From NCBI RefSeq assembly GCF_003207895.1, contig NZ_NKUB01000008.1:1-64000 (forward strand): a DNA stretch of 64,000 nt, in the 5' to 3' direction. This document shows positions 36,746 to 45,778 of the stretch, piece after piece. The translations under genes and the position numbers were made by a program. The notes under the pieces are model-generated. The model made no database searches and was not told the DNA's origin. It worked only from the letters and a program-made list of their open reading frames with translations. The stretch's first letter is position 1. Each line of letters begins with the position of its first letter. The DNA comes from Komagataeibacter swingsii. Lineage in GTDB: Bacteria > Pseudomonadota > Alphaproteobacteria > Acetobacterales > Acetobacteraceae.

Positions 36746-39685
36746 TCAGGAAAGCTGGTCCACGGAGGTATCCTGCGCCTGCAGGAAGGCCGTGATCTCC
36801 CGTGCCGCGGCGCTCAGGCCAAGGCGGCGGACCGCCACCCCTTCGGGGAAGGCGGACAGAAGGCGTGACGGGGTGCGCCGGTCCAGCAGGACAAATACAC
36901 CCCTGTCCTGCCGGCTGCGGATCAGGCGCCCGAACGCCTGGCGCAGGCGCAGGCGGGCGATCCTGTCATCATAGCGCCCCGGCGCGCCACCGGACAGGTG
37001 GATGCGTCGTTCGCGGTGCAGGATATCGGGACGCGGCCACGGCACGCGCTCGAACGCCACCAGGCGCAGCGCGTCGCCCGGTACGTCCACCCCGTCGCGC
37101 ATCGCATCCGTGCCCAGCAGGCAGGCATTGCGCTCACTGCGCAGGATGTCCACCAGCGTTGCGTTGTCCATCGGGTCCACATGCTGGGCAAACAGCGGCA
37201 GGCCCGCGGCCTCCAGCGGGGTTACGATGCGGCGATAGACCTCGCGCAGGCGCGATATGGCGGTAAACAGCCCCAGCGCGCCCCCGTTCGACGCCATGAA
37301 CAGCGTGCGGTAGGCCCCGGCCAGCGCCGCCGGGTCATCATGCGCCACGTCGGTGATGATGAAGGCGCGACTCTGTTTCGCGTAATCAAACGGACTGGGA
37401 AAGGATGACCGGATCGCGGGCGACGGCAGGTGGATCGCGCCCGACCGGGCTTCGGCTGCGTCCCATGCGCGCTCGGCATTGTCATTCGTGGCGTCTTCGC
37501 CCGTTTCGTCGCGCAGTGTGGCCGATGTGACCAGCAGGCCATGCGCGGGGGCCGCCAGCACGCTGGCGAACGGAATGGTGGGGTCCAGCCAGTGGCGGTA
37601 CAGGCCCACGTCCCGCTCGCCGGGGTTCTGGCCCTCGCGCCGGTCCATGCGGATATAGTCGATATAGTGCGGGGTTTCGCCTTCGGGTGGCCGTTCTCCG
37701 GCCTGCATGGTGCCCAGCATGGCGCACCACCCATCCACGCGCGACAGCGCCCGCCGTCGGATCGAGCGGATGGCGGCGGCAATCCGCTCGCGCATCGGCG
37801 TGTCCAGCCAGTCGGCTTCGGTCTCCAGCGCCTCATCCAGCCGGGCGATCAGCGTGCGCAGCGGTTCGGCCAGCCGCCGCAGGGCGCGCTCCAGCCCCTG
37901 CGCCGCCCCATGCAGGGATTCGGGCATGGGGTGCAGGTCGCATTCGCTGTCGCTGCGGCGGCCGCCACCTTCGGGGCTGCCATGGGTGCGGGCCAGCACC
38001 TGCTGGCGCAGTTCATGCAGCAGGACTTCCGACGGGTTGGACAGGACGGGTTCGCCTGCTTCCACCGGGGTATCGGTCGGGGCCGCCGTCCGGTTGCCGG
38101 GATCAAGGGCTGCCAGGCGGGCGGACCATCCCGGCGCGGGCAGGGCGCGGGCGGCCATCAGCGCCGTGTCCAGCGGTGTCTCGATGCGGGGAATATGCAC
38201 CAGCAGGTCTTCCAGCCTGCGCCGCAGGCCGCGCGCGCGTGACCGTGCGCCTTCCGCCCCCAGCAGCCACCGCCGCAGTTCGGCGGCCTCCAGCCCCGAC
38301 AGTTCCAGCGCGAAGGCGCTGTCGGCGGCATCGGCGATATGATGGCCTTCATCCATGATGTAGCGGGTGGGGGTATTGTCCTCGTTATTGGTGTCCGCGC
38401 CGTCCATGGCGTGCCATGCCGCCTGTGACATGACCAGCGCGTGGTTGGCGATCACCAGGTCCGCCGTGCGGGCGCGGCGGATGGAGTGTTCGACCATGCA
38501 TTGCTGGTAATGGGGGCACGCACCATGGATGCATTCGCCGCGCCGGTCGGCGATGCTGGCCAGCAGGCCGCGCCCGAACAGGTCGGTGAACCACCCCGGC
38601 AGGTCGCCGCCAAACAGGTCGCCATCACGCGTATGCGCCGCCCACAGGGCGACAAGCGCCAGCCCGATGATGGTGTGGTTCGCCGCCTGCCCGCGTGACA
38701 GCGCGATATTCACGCTTTCTTCCATGTTCAGCAGGCACAGGTAGTTCTCCCGTCCCTTGCGGACCACGACATGGCTGCGCCGGATGTCGGGATCGGGGTA
38801 CACGCGGGCCAGTTCCGATTCGATCTGGCGTTGCAGGTGGCGGGTATAGGTGCTGATCCATACAGCGCCGCCGTTGCGCTGCGCCCAGATGCTGGCGGGG
38901 GCGACATAGCCAAGGGTCTTGCCGGTGCCGGTGCCCGCTTCCGCCAGCACCATGTGCGGGTCGCCCTGCGTCGTACGCGGGGCGAAGGCATGGGCGGCGA
39001 CATGGCTGAAGGCTTCCTGCGCCGGACGGTGTTCCGCCCCTTCGCCAAGGATCGCGCGCAGGTGGGCGCGCGCTTCCTCCCCCGTGACCGGGTGTGCCGC
39101 CGGGGCGGGGCGGGGCGCGGTTTCCTCCCATTTGGGCAGGCGCGTCCAGACCTTCAGCGCCTCGTTGGGCTGGATCATGCCCGCAGGCAGGCCGCCGGTG
39201 GGTGGCAGCCCCAGTGCGGCGCAGGCCGATGGCCCCCACGCCCACCCGGCGCGGCGCATGCCCCAGGCCAGCGCGGCCTTTATGCCGCCTTCTGGCGTGT
39301 TGCGGCTGGCCGCGATCCGGCGCAGCAGTTCAAACGCCAGGTCGGGCAGCAGGTCGGCTTCCGGCGCGTCCAGCCTGCTTTCGGCAATGCCAAGTGCTGT
39401 CCCCAGGCCGCGCGCGGTGGGGGGCGCGCTGTGGGCGGGCAGCGCGAAGGCGAACAGCTCCAGCAGGTCCAGCCACGGGCTGGGGCGTGGCGGCGGCGGC
39501 AGGTCCAGCCTGCGCGCGGTCGCGGGCGCGTGGATGACCATGGGGGCGGGCCACTGGGGCAGTTCGCGCCGTACGTCGTCGGCTGACATGGACAGGATTT
39601 CCCCGTCCGGGGTCAGCACCGACCATGCGCCGTGCCGGGGAATGAGGGCCGGCGCACTGTCCGGCAGGGGCGGGGTGTCTGGCAT
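36746..39685 (-). CDS. ATP-dependent helicase, DinG/XPD type
   Basis: A 979-residue superfamily 2 helicase. The Walker A motif is EAGTGTGKT near residue 250, the DEAH-type box is DEGH near residue 440, followed by VTSATLRDET and the C-terminal motifs GTDAMRDGVDVPGDALR and QAFGRLIRSRQDRG. Four cysteines between Walker A and the DEGH box (one in NYLCLL, then CIHGACPHYQQC) suit an iron-sulfur cluster as in DinG and XPD. It unwinds DNA, probably at R-loops or during replication repair. The about 190-residue N-terminal region before the helicase is poorly conserved. Confidence 0.9.
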   Translation of the reverse strand: MPDTPPLPDSAPALIPRHGAWSVLTPDGEILSMSADDVRRELPQWPAPMVIHAPATARRLDLPPPPRPSPWLDLLELFAFALPAHSAPPTARGLGTALGIAESRLDAPEADLLPDLAFELLRRIAASRNTPEGGIKAALAWGMRRAGWAWGPSACAALGLPPTGGLPAGMIQPNEALKVWTRLPKWEETAPRPAPAAHPVTGEEARAHLRAILGEGAEHRPAQEAFSHVAAHAFAPRTTQGDPHMVLAEAGTGTGKTLGYVAPASIWAQRNGGAVWISTYTRHLQRQIESELARVYPDPDIRRSHVVVRKGRENYLCLLNMEESVNIALSRGQAANHTIIGLALVALWAAHTRDGDLFGGDLPGWFTDLFGRGLLASIADRRGECIHGACPHYQQCMVEHSIRRARTADLVIANHALVMSQAAWHAMDGADTNNEDNTPTRYIMDEGHHIADAADSAFALELSGLEAAELRRWLLGAEGARSRARGLRRRLEDLLVHIPRIETPLDTALMAARALPAPGWSARLAALDPGNRTAAPTDTPVEAGEPVLSNPSEVLLHELRQQVLARTHGSPEGGGRRSDSECDLHPMPESLHGAAQGLERALRRLAEPLRTLIARLDEALETEADWLDTPMRERIAAAIRSIRRRALSRVDGWCAMLGTMQAGERPPEGETPHYIDYIRMDRREGQNPGERDVGLYRHWLDPTIPFASVLAAPAHGLLVTSATLRDETGEDATNDNAERAWDAAEARSGAIHLPSPAIRSSFPSPFDYAKQSRAFIITDVAHDDPAALAGAYRTLFMASNGGALGLFTAISRLREVYRRIVTPLEAAGLPLFAQHVDPMDNATLVDILRSERNACLLGTDAMRDGVDVPGDALRLVAFERVPWPRPDILHRERRIHLSGGAPGRYDDRIARLRLRQAFGRLIRSRQDRGVFVLLDRRTPSRLLSAFPEGVAVRRLGLSAAAREITAFLQAQDTSVDQLS

Positions 39686-39817
39686 GTCGGTAAATGATAT
39701 AGGGCACGGGCGGGCAGATGTCGCCCGTCGTGTGTCATGTCATTATTATTGCTGTACCCCCGGGTGTGGAATAGGATAGATTGACCCGCGCCCCTCCTGT
39801 CCATAGCTTGCCGGTCC

Positions 39818-41425
39818 ATGTCAGAACAGCATCGTCCCCTTATCTCTCCCCTTCCCAAGTCCTGGCCGTTTGAGGAGGCCGCCAAACTGTCCACGCATGT
39901 TGGCGCGCGCGCGGTCACGGCCGATCGCCCCGCCCTGCTGGAAACCGGCTATGGCCCGTCGGGACTGCCCCATATCGGCACGTTTGGCGAGGTCGCGCGC
40001 ACGTCATGGGTGCGCCAGGCGTTTACGAAGCTGACCGGCCTGCCCACGCGCCTGCTGGCCTTTTCCGATGACATGGACGCCCTGCGCAAGGTGCCGGACA
40101 ACGTGCCCAATCAGGACATGCTGCGCCAGTATATCGGCAAGCCGCTGTCGCGCGTGCCCGACCCGTTTGGCACCCATGATTCCTTTGCCGCCCACAACAA
40201 TGCCCGCCTGCGCGCCTTCCTTGACGGGTTCGGGTTCGATTACGAATTCGCCTCATCCACGCAGTATTACGAAGGCGGTCGCTTTGATGCGGCCCTGAAG
40301 CGCGTGCTGGAAGTGCATGATGAAATCGTGGCCGTGATCGCCCCGACGCTGGGCGAGGAACGCCGCGCCACCTATTCCCCCGTCCTGCCCATCCACCCGC
40401 GCACCGGCCAGGTCATGCAGGTGAAGATGGACGCCATCGACCCCGTGGCGGGCACGGTGCGCTGGACCGATGAAAACGGCGAGACGTTCGAAACCCCGGT
40501 TACCGGCGGCCATGCCAAGATGCAGTGGAAGGCCGACTGGGCCATGCGCTGGTATGCGCTGGGTGTCGATTACGAAATGTCGGGCAAGGACCTGATCGAC
40601 AGCGTGCGCCTGTCGGGCAGGATCTGCCGCATCCTTGGCGGCCGTCCGCCCGCGGGCCTGACATACGAGCTGTTCCTGGACCAGAATGGCCAGAAGATTT
40701 CCAAGTCGAAGGGCAATGGCATCTCGGTCGAGGAATGGCTGCGCTATGCCCCGGCCGAAAGCCTCGGGCAGTACATGTTCAACGCCCCACAGCGCGCCAA
40801 GCGCCTGTTCTTTGACGTGATCCCCAAGGCCACGGACGAATACCTGGCCCATGTGGGCAAGGCTAAGGCGCTGGCGGCGGATGATCCCGCCCTGCTGACC
40901 AACCCGGCATGGTTCATCCACAAGGGGGATATCCCGGCGGATGCGGGCAGCCCGGTCACGTTTGGCATGCTGCTCAACCTTGCCTCCGTCGCCAATGCCG
41001 AGACGCCGGACGTGCTGTGGAAGTTCATCCAGCGCTATGATGCGAAGGCCACCCCCGAAAGCTGCCCCATGCTGGCGCGGCTGGTGGACCATGCCATCGT
41101 CTATTACGCCGATTTCGTCCGCCCGACGAAGCATTACCGTGCGCCGGATGCGCATGAACGCAAGGCGCTGGCCGACCTGGCCCAGGCCCTGCGCGGGCTG
41201 GAAGGGGGCGATGTCTCCCCCGATACCTGCCAGAACCTTGTGTTCGAGATCGGTAAGACCCATGGCTTCGAGCCGCTGCGGGCGTGGTTCGGCTGCCTGT
41301 ATGAGGTGCTGCTGGGGCAGAAGGAAGGCCCGCGTTTCGGGATTTTCGTGGCGCTGTACGGGGTTGCGGAAACCGTGGCCCTGATCGAGGCGGCGTTGAC
41401 CCGTACCGAAGGAGCCGTGGCCTAA
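39818..41425 (+). CDS. lysK: Lysyl-tRNA synthetase, class I
   Basis: A 535-residue class I LysRS, the archaeal-type form found in Alphaproteobacteria instead of the class II LysS. The HIGH-like motif is HIGT (52-55) in GPSGLPHIGTFGE, and the KMSKS-like motif is KISKS (about 292-296) in GQKISKSKGNGISVEEW. It charges tRNA-Lys. Only 10 bases separate it from the mprF-like gene, whose family uses lysyl-tRNA as donor, so the two are probably co-transcribed. Confidence 0.97.
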   Translation: MSEQHRPLISPLPKSWPFEEAAKLSTHVGARAVTADRPALLETGYGPSGLPHIGTFGEVARTSWVRQAFTKLTGLPTRLLAFSDDMDALRKVPDNVPNQDMLRQYIGKPLSRVPDPFGTHDSFAAHNNARLRAFLDGFGFDYEFASSTQYYEGGRFDAALKRVLEVHDEIVAVIAPTLGEERRATYSPVLPIHPRTGQVMQVKMDAIDPVAGTVRWTDENGETFETPVTGGHAKMQWKADWAMRWYALGVDYEMSGKDLIDSVRLSGRICRILGGRPPAGLTYELFLDQNGQKISKSKGNGISVEEWLRYAPAESLGQYMFNAPQRAKRLFFDVIPKATDEYLAHVGKAKALAADDPALLTNPAWFIHKGDIPADAGSPVTFGMLLNLASVANAETPDVLWKFIQRYDAKATPESCPMLARLVDHAIVYYADFVRPTKHYRAPDAHERKALADLAQALRGLEGGDVSPDTCQNLVFEIGKTHGFEPLRAWFGCLYEVLLGQKEGPRFGIFVALYGVAETVALIEAALTRTEGAVA

Positions 41426-41435
41426 GGGCCAGCCT

Positions 41436-43535
41436 ATGTCCGGCCATCCGTTGCACGCCGCGCCCCACCAGCCCGATGGGGAAGGAAATGCGACCGGGGG
41501 AAGCGTGCCGCCACCGTCACGGCACCCGTTGCTGCGCCACCTGCCGCATGTGCTGGGCCTGCTGCTGCTGGTCGGCGCCGTGGTCGTGGTACAGCGCGAG
41601 GTGCGCCACCTGCACTGGCGCGACATAAGCCATGCACTGGCCGCCATCCCGGTGGGCACATTATGGGCCGGGGCGGGCTTTACGCTGCTGTCCTATCTTG
41701 TCCTGTCTTTCTATGACTGGCTTGCGGTGCGGCAGGTGGGGTGCCCGCTCGGGTTCAGGCGCACGGCGTTTGCGGCGTTCTGTTCGTACGTGCTGTCGCA
41801 TAACCTTGGGTTTTCCGCCATTTCCGGGGCGGCGGTCCGCTTCAGGCTTTATGGCAACTGGGGCCTGAAGCCATTTCAGGTCGCGCAGATCATCGCCTTC
41901 TGTTCGGCCACCTACCTGCTGGGGGCGGCGGTGCTGATCGGCAGCGTGCTGGTGCTCGAACCCGGCACGGTGCCCTTTGTCGGCCATATGCTGCCCGGAA
42001 TCCTCATGCGGCTGGTGGGGATCGTGCTGTGGGGCGGGGTCATCGCCTATGTCGTCATGGGCCGTTATGTGAACGAAATCCGGCTGTGGCGGTGGCAGAT
42101 CACCTTTCCGTCCTCCGGCATGGCGGTCATGCAGACGCTGGTCGCGACGCTGGAGGTGGCGGCGACGGCGGCCATTGCCTACACCTTCCTGCCTTCAGCA
42201 CCCGGTCTGGATTACGGCACGTTCCTTGCCATCTATATCGCATCCTACACCGCGGGCCTTGTAGCCAGCGTGCCCGGTGGCCTTGGCGTATTTGACGGCG
42301 CGATGATGTTCGCGCTGGGGCCATACGTGCCCGCGACCCGCATCGTGACCGCCATCCTGATCTTCCGGCTGTTCTATTACATCGTGCCGCTGTTCGTGGC
42401 GGGGATCATGTTCGCCGCCCACGAACTGTTTCTGCGCGGTGATGCCGCCCTGGCGCGCAAGGTGGGCGCGCGCAGCCCGGTGCGGGGGCCGCGCATGGGC
42501 CGCCCCAGCCAGGTCATACGCGAAAGCGAGGCTGATTTTTCCGTGGCCGTGGCCACCGGCGCGGTATCGCTATGTGGCGGGCTGCTGCTGGCGCTGACCC
42601 TGCTGGACCCGGAAAACTGGCTGAATACGGGCCGCATGCAGCCCCTGTTCGCAACGGTGGGGGATTACCTGCTGTCACTGATCGGAGTGGTGCTGATCGG
42701 CCTGGGCATCGGCCTGTCGCAGCGTGTGACACTGGCGTGGAAGGCGACGATGATCCTGCTGGCGGGGGCATGCGGGCTGACCCTGCTGCGGGGATCGCCC
42801 ATGGCGGTGCCGGGGCTGCTCATGCTGGTCTGCATGCTGCTTGCGCCGTTCCGCGGGTCGTATTACCGGCATGCCCGGATCATGAGCGAACCGCTTTCTT
42901 CCCACACCATCGTATCGCTGGTGCTGCTGATCAGTTCCATCGTGGTTCTGGTCCTGGCGGGACCACATGATTCCGCGGGGGGGAGCTGGTGGGAAATCAT
43001 GCTGTTCGCCACGCGGCCGGGCGTTGCGCAATGGACGCTGGGGCTTGCGGTCATGCTGGCGCTGGTCACGATCGTGCGGCTGGTGCGGCCGGGCCGCATC
43101 CAAGTCATGCCGTGGAATGCGCAGACCCAGGCCCTGTATCACAGCTTTGACCATTCGCTGGATGGGCTGGGGCAGATGACGCCGGTGCCGGTGGGGCTGA
43201 TACCGGGTGCGCGCAGGCGGGCATTGCTGCCGTTTGTAAGGCTTGGGCCTTATCTGGTCGGGCTGGGTGACCCGGCGGGGAAGGCAGATGACTGTACATC
43301 CGCCATATGGTGGTTGCGTGATCTTGCGTTGCAGGAAGGATGCCAGCCGGTTTTCTGGCATGTCGGGATCAGTCTGCTGCCTGTCTATAACGAACTGGGC
43401 CTGACACCGTGGCCCCTGACGGAAGAGGGACATCCGACCCATCCCGGCTATCTGTGTGCTGCGGCGGATGACCTGGCCATGGTCCGCACCCTGATACGAC
43501 CATCATTCCACGTGCCCCCACGGGTGGGGGAATAA
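41436..43535 (+). CDS. mprF: MprF-like lysyl-phosphatidylglycerol protein, C-terminally shortened
   Basis: A 699-residue membrane protein. Residues about 30 to 565 form the polytopic flippase part (conserved NLGFSAISGAAVRFRLYGNWGL, then ASVPGGLGVFDGAMM). The following cytoplasmic domain starts like the MprF transferase (FVRLGPYLVGLGDPAGKADD, GCQPVFWHVGISLLPVYNELGL) but stops after about 130 residues, whereas full MprF proteins have about 840-880 residues with a complete double-GNAT domain. Only 36 bases separate the stop from marC, leaving no room for the missing half. The protein may flip lipids without making lysyl-phosphatidylglycerol. Linked to lysyl-tRNA synthetase upstream. Confidence 0.82.
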   Translation: MSGHPLHAAPHQPDGEGNATGGSVPPPSRHPLLRHLPHVLGLLLLVGAVVVVQREVRHLHWRDISHALAAIPVGTLWAGAGFTLLSYLVLSFYDWLAVRQVGCPLGFRRTAFAAFCSYVLSHNLGFSAISGAAVRFRLYGNWGLKPFQVAQIIAFCSATYLLGAAVLIGSVLVLEPGTVPFVGHMLPGILMRLVGIVLWGGVIAYVVMGRYVNEIRLWRWQITFPSSGMAVMQTLVATLEVAATAAIAYTFLPSAPGLDYGTFLAIYIASYTAGLVASVPGGLGVFDGAMMFALGPYVPATRIVTAILIFRLFYYIVPLFVAGIMFAAHELFLRGDAALARKVGARSPVRGPRMGRPSQVIRESEADFSVAVATGAVSLCGGLLLALTLLDPENWLNTGRMQPLFATVGDYLLSLIGVVLIGLGIGLSQRVTLAWKATMILLAGACGLTLLRGSPMAVPGLLMLVCMLLAPFRGSYYRHARIMSEPLSSHTIVSLVLLISSIVVLVLAGPHDSAGGSWWEIMLFATRPGVAQWTLGLAVMLALVTIVRLVRPGRIQVMPWNAQTQALYHSFDHSLDGLGQMTPVPVGLIPGARRRALLPFVRLGPYLVGLGDPAGKADDCTSAIWWLRDLALQEGCQPVFWHVGISLLPVYNELGLTPWPLTEEGHPTHPGYLCAAADDLAMVRTLIRPSFHVPPRVGE

Positions 43536-43571
43536 GCGCATGCGCATGCCTTGTGACAGGGTGGGACGCCC

Positions 43572-44309
43572 ATGACCAGCCATGAAGGGTTACTGACCCA
43601 TTTTTCCACCGTGGTGGGGCTGCCCAGCCTGTCCGGCGCGTTCCTCATGGCGTTTCCTGCGCTGTTTTCCATTGTCAATCCGCTGGGGGCCGCGCTGATT
43701 TTCGCGCAGGTCACGGCGGGGCATGACCGTCGCACCTGCATGACGCTGGCGCGGCAGGTGGCGTTCTATTCAGCAATGCTGATGCTGGCCTCGATCTGGA
43801 TCGGGGGGCTGGTCCTTTCATTTTTCGGCATCACCATCGACGCCCTGCGCATTGCAGGCGGACTGGTGGTGGCGGTGCGGGCCTGGTCCCTGCTGCAGGC
43901 CCCCGAGACGGAAGAAGCCCGCAAGCAGGCGCAGGCCAGCCAGGGCAGTAACGTACAGGCCAGCAGCAACATGATGGGACAGGCGTTTTTTCCCCTGACC
44001 ATGCCCTTTACCGTGGGGCCAGGCACGATCGCGGTCGCCATCGCGCTGGGGTCGGAAGGGCCGCCGGGCGGGCAGCACATTGTCTTTTATGGCGTTCTGT
44101 CACTGGCGGCCATGCTGGTGGCCGGGATCGTATGGGCGGCCTATACCTATGCCGACCAGCTTCTATGCCTGCTGGGCACGACCGGCACGCGCATTGTCTC
44201 GCGCCTTGCCGCCCTGATCCTGCTGTCGATCGGCGTGCAGATCCTGATTACCGGCATACAGGGCGTGATCCTGTCCAGCGCGCGGGCCGTCCTGCTTATG
44301 GCTGGCTGA
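43572..44309 (+). CDS. MarC family integral membrane protein
   Basis: A 245-residue protein with about six membrane segments. Family features are FPALFSIVNPLGAALIF near the N-terminus, FFGITIDALRIAGGLVVAVRAW and FFPLTMPFTVGPGTIAVAIALG. MarC proteins have no firmly established substrate despite early links to antibiotic resistance and amino-acid export. It follows the mprF-like gene closely; its 3' end overlaps that of the convergent uracil-DNA-glycosylase-like gene by 14 bases. Confidence 0.92.
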   Translation: MTSHEGLLTHFSTVVGLPSLSGAFLMAFPALFSIVNPLGAALIFAQVTAGHDRRTCMTLARQVAFYSAMLMLASIWIGGLVLSFFGITIDALRIAGGLVVAVRAWSLLQAPETEEARKQAQASQGSNVQASSNMMGQAFFPLTMPFTVGPGTIAVAIALGSEGPPGGQHIVFYGVLSLAAMLVAGIVWAAYTYADQLLCLLGTTGTRIVSRLAALILLSIGVQILITGIQGVILSSARAVLLMAG

Positions 44310-44925
44310 AGGCCGGGGATACTGGCGGGATGTCCGGCAGTCCGTCACCCGCCAGTATGGCCCGCACGCAGGCCCGCAGCGCAGGCAGCACGTCGGCGCC
44401 AAAACGGGGCGTGCGGCGTTCCCATGCCCCCGTGCGCCATGACGGGTGGGGCAGGGGAAAATACAGGGGCAGGTAACGCCGGAAGTCAAGGCAGCGGTCG
44501 CTGACGCGCCCCTTGCCCAGAATGTGCTGCTGGGCATAGGACCCGACCACCAGTGTCAGCCTGATATCGGGCATCTGCGCCATGATGCGCGCACGCCATT
44601 GCGGCGCGCATTCTGGCCGTGGCGGGCAGTCACCACCCTGCGGCAGCCTGCCGGGATAGCACAACCCCATGGGGACCAGTGCGATACGGCTGGAATCATA
44701 GAATGTCGCCCGGTCGATTCCCATCCAGCCGCGCAGCCTGTCGCCAGATGCATCGTTGAAGGACTGTCCGGTTTCATGCACGCGCGTGCCGGGGGCCTGG
44801 CTTGCGATCAGGAGCCGTGCCGTGCGCGAGACATGCAGCACCGGGCGGGGGCCAAGCGGCAGGTGGGCGGCACAGCTCCGGCACGCGCGGATGGCGTCCA
44901 GCAGGTCTTCCAGTGTTTCGGCCAT
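44296..44925 (-). CDS. Uracil-DNA glycosylase superfamily protein
   Basis: A 209-residue protein of the uracil-DNA-glycosylase-like fold. Motif A is seen as ASQAPGTRVHETGQSFNDASGDRLRGWMGI and motif B as LPHPSWR. The N-terminus CRSCAAHLP holds two cysteines of the kind that bind iron-sulfur in family 4 enzymes, and further cysteines occur in CPPRPEC, but a full cluster pattern is not clear. It may remove uracil or another damaged base; activity is not proven for this subfamily. It follows cobB by 9 bases on the same strand, so both share a transcript. Confidence 0.85.
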   Translation of the reverse strand: MAETLEDLLDAIRACRSCAAHLPLGPRPVLHVSRTARLLIASQAPGTRVHETGQSFNDASGDRLRGWMGIDRATFYDSSRIALVPMGLCYPGRLPQGGDCPPRPECAPQWRARIMAQMPDIRLTLVVGSYAQQHILGKGRVSDRCLDFRRYLPLYFPLPHPSWRTGAWERRTPRFGADVLPALRACVRAILAGDGLPDIPPVSPAFSQP

Positions 44926-44934
44926 GTCCCGGTT

Positions 44935-45639
44935 TTACGCTTCCAGCAGGTCGCGTGTCCATGCCGGTACGGTGCGCGTCGCGGGTCCAACGATAGCCTG
45001 GTCAAAGGCGGAGGGGCCGGGCGGGATTTCAAGGTTGAACAGCATCGTATCGGCATGCCCGGCCACGCTGTTCACGAAGCCTGCGGCCGGATAGACCACG
45101 CCCGACGTGCCAATGGCGACGAACAGGTCACAGTCCGCCAGATGCCGGGCAATGGTGTCCATATGATAGGGCATTTCCCCAAACCAGACGATATCAGGCC
45201 GTAATGTCGGCTGGCCGCAGGCAGGGCAGGGGGTATCGGGAAAGCAGTCTGTCCACCACACCGGGGTTGCCTGGCAGGCGGTGCAGCGCAGGCGCAGCAG
45301 TTCGCCATGCATGTGGATGACGTTGTGGCTGCCAGCGCGTTCATGCAGGTCATCGATATTCTGGGTGACGATGGTGATGTGTCCATCCCAGCGTCCCTCC
45401 CGTCCCGCGCGTTCCAGTTCCGCCAATGCCAGATGGGCGGCATTGGGGTGGACAGTGGGCAGCTTTGCCCGCAGGCCGTTGTAGAAGCGGTCCACCCGCA
45501 GGGGATCGCGCGCGAAGCCCTGCGGCGTGCAGATATCTTCTATCCGTTCATGGTTCCACAGGCCGTCCGCGCCCCGGAAGGTCTGCAATCCCGATTCCTG
45601 GCTTATGCCTGCTCCGGTCAGGACCACGATGCGTTGCAT
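44935..45639 (-). CDS. cobB: Sirtuin-type NAD-dependent protein deacylase
   Basis: A 234-residue sirtuin. It has the NAD-binding GAGISQESGLQTFRG, the catalytic TQNIDDLHERAG with HMHGE, and a zinc-binding cysteine set (CTAC and CPAC). Tyr53 and Arg56 in RFYNGLRAK match the Tyr-x-x-Arg pair that lets SIRT5/CobB enzymes remove succinyl and malonyl groups. It probably controls acylation of metabolic enzymes such as acetyl-CoA synthetase, of interest in an acetate-producing organism. The start MQRIVVLTGAG at 45639 gives the standard N-terminus. Confidence 0.94.
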   Translation of the reverse strand: MQRIVVLTGAGISQESGLQTFRGADGLWNHERIEDICTPQGFARDPLRVDRFYNGLRAKLPTVHPNAAHLALAELERAGREGRWDGHITIVTQNIDDLHERAGSHNVIHMHGELLRLRCTACQATPVWWTDCFPDTPCPACGQPTLRPDIVWFGEMPYHMDTIARHLADCDLFVAIGTSGVVYPAAGFVNSVAGHADTMLFNLEIPPGPSAFDQAIVGPATRTVPAWTRDLLEA

Positions 45640-45694
45640 GATGGCAATTCCCCCTGTTGGTTGCAGGCCCAGTGTGCAGGACTGCCGTACATAA

Positions 45695-45729
45695 GAAAAC
45701 CGCCACGGGCGGAACCCATGGCGGTTTTC
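45695..45729. terminator. Terminator hairpin downstream of adhB
   Basis: GAAAACCGCCA pairs with TGGCGGTTTTC across a 13-base loop. A second hairpin GGTGGC / GCCACC at 45749-45770 lies between it and the adhB stop. Together they end the adhAB transcript and separate it from cobB. Confidence 0.85.
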
Positions 45730-45778
45730 AGTAACGGTATCAGAAGAAGGTGGCCCCGGTGGGAGCCACCTATCCGCC

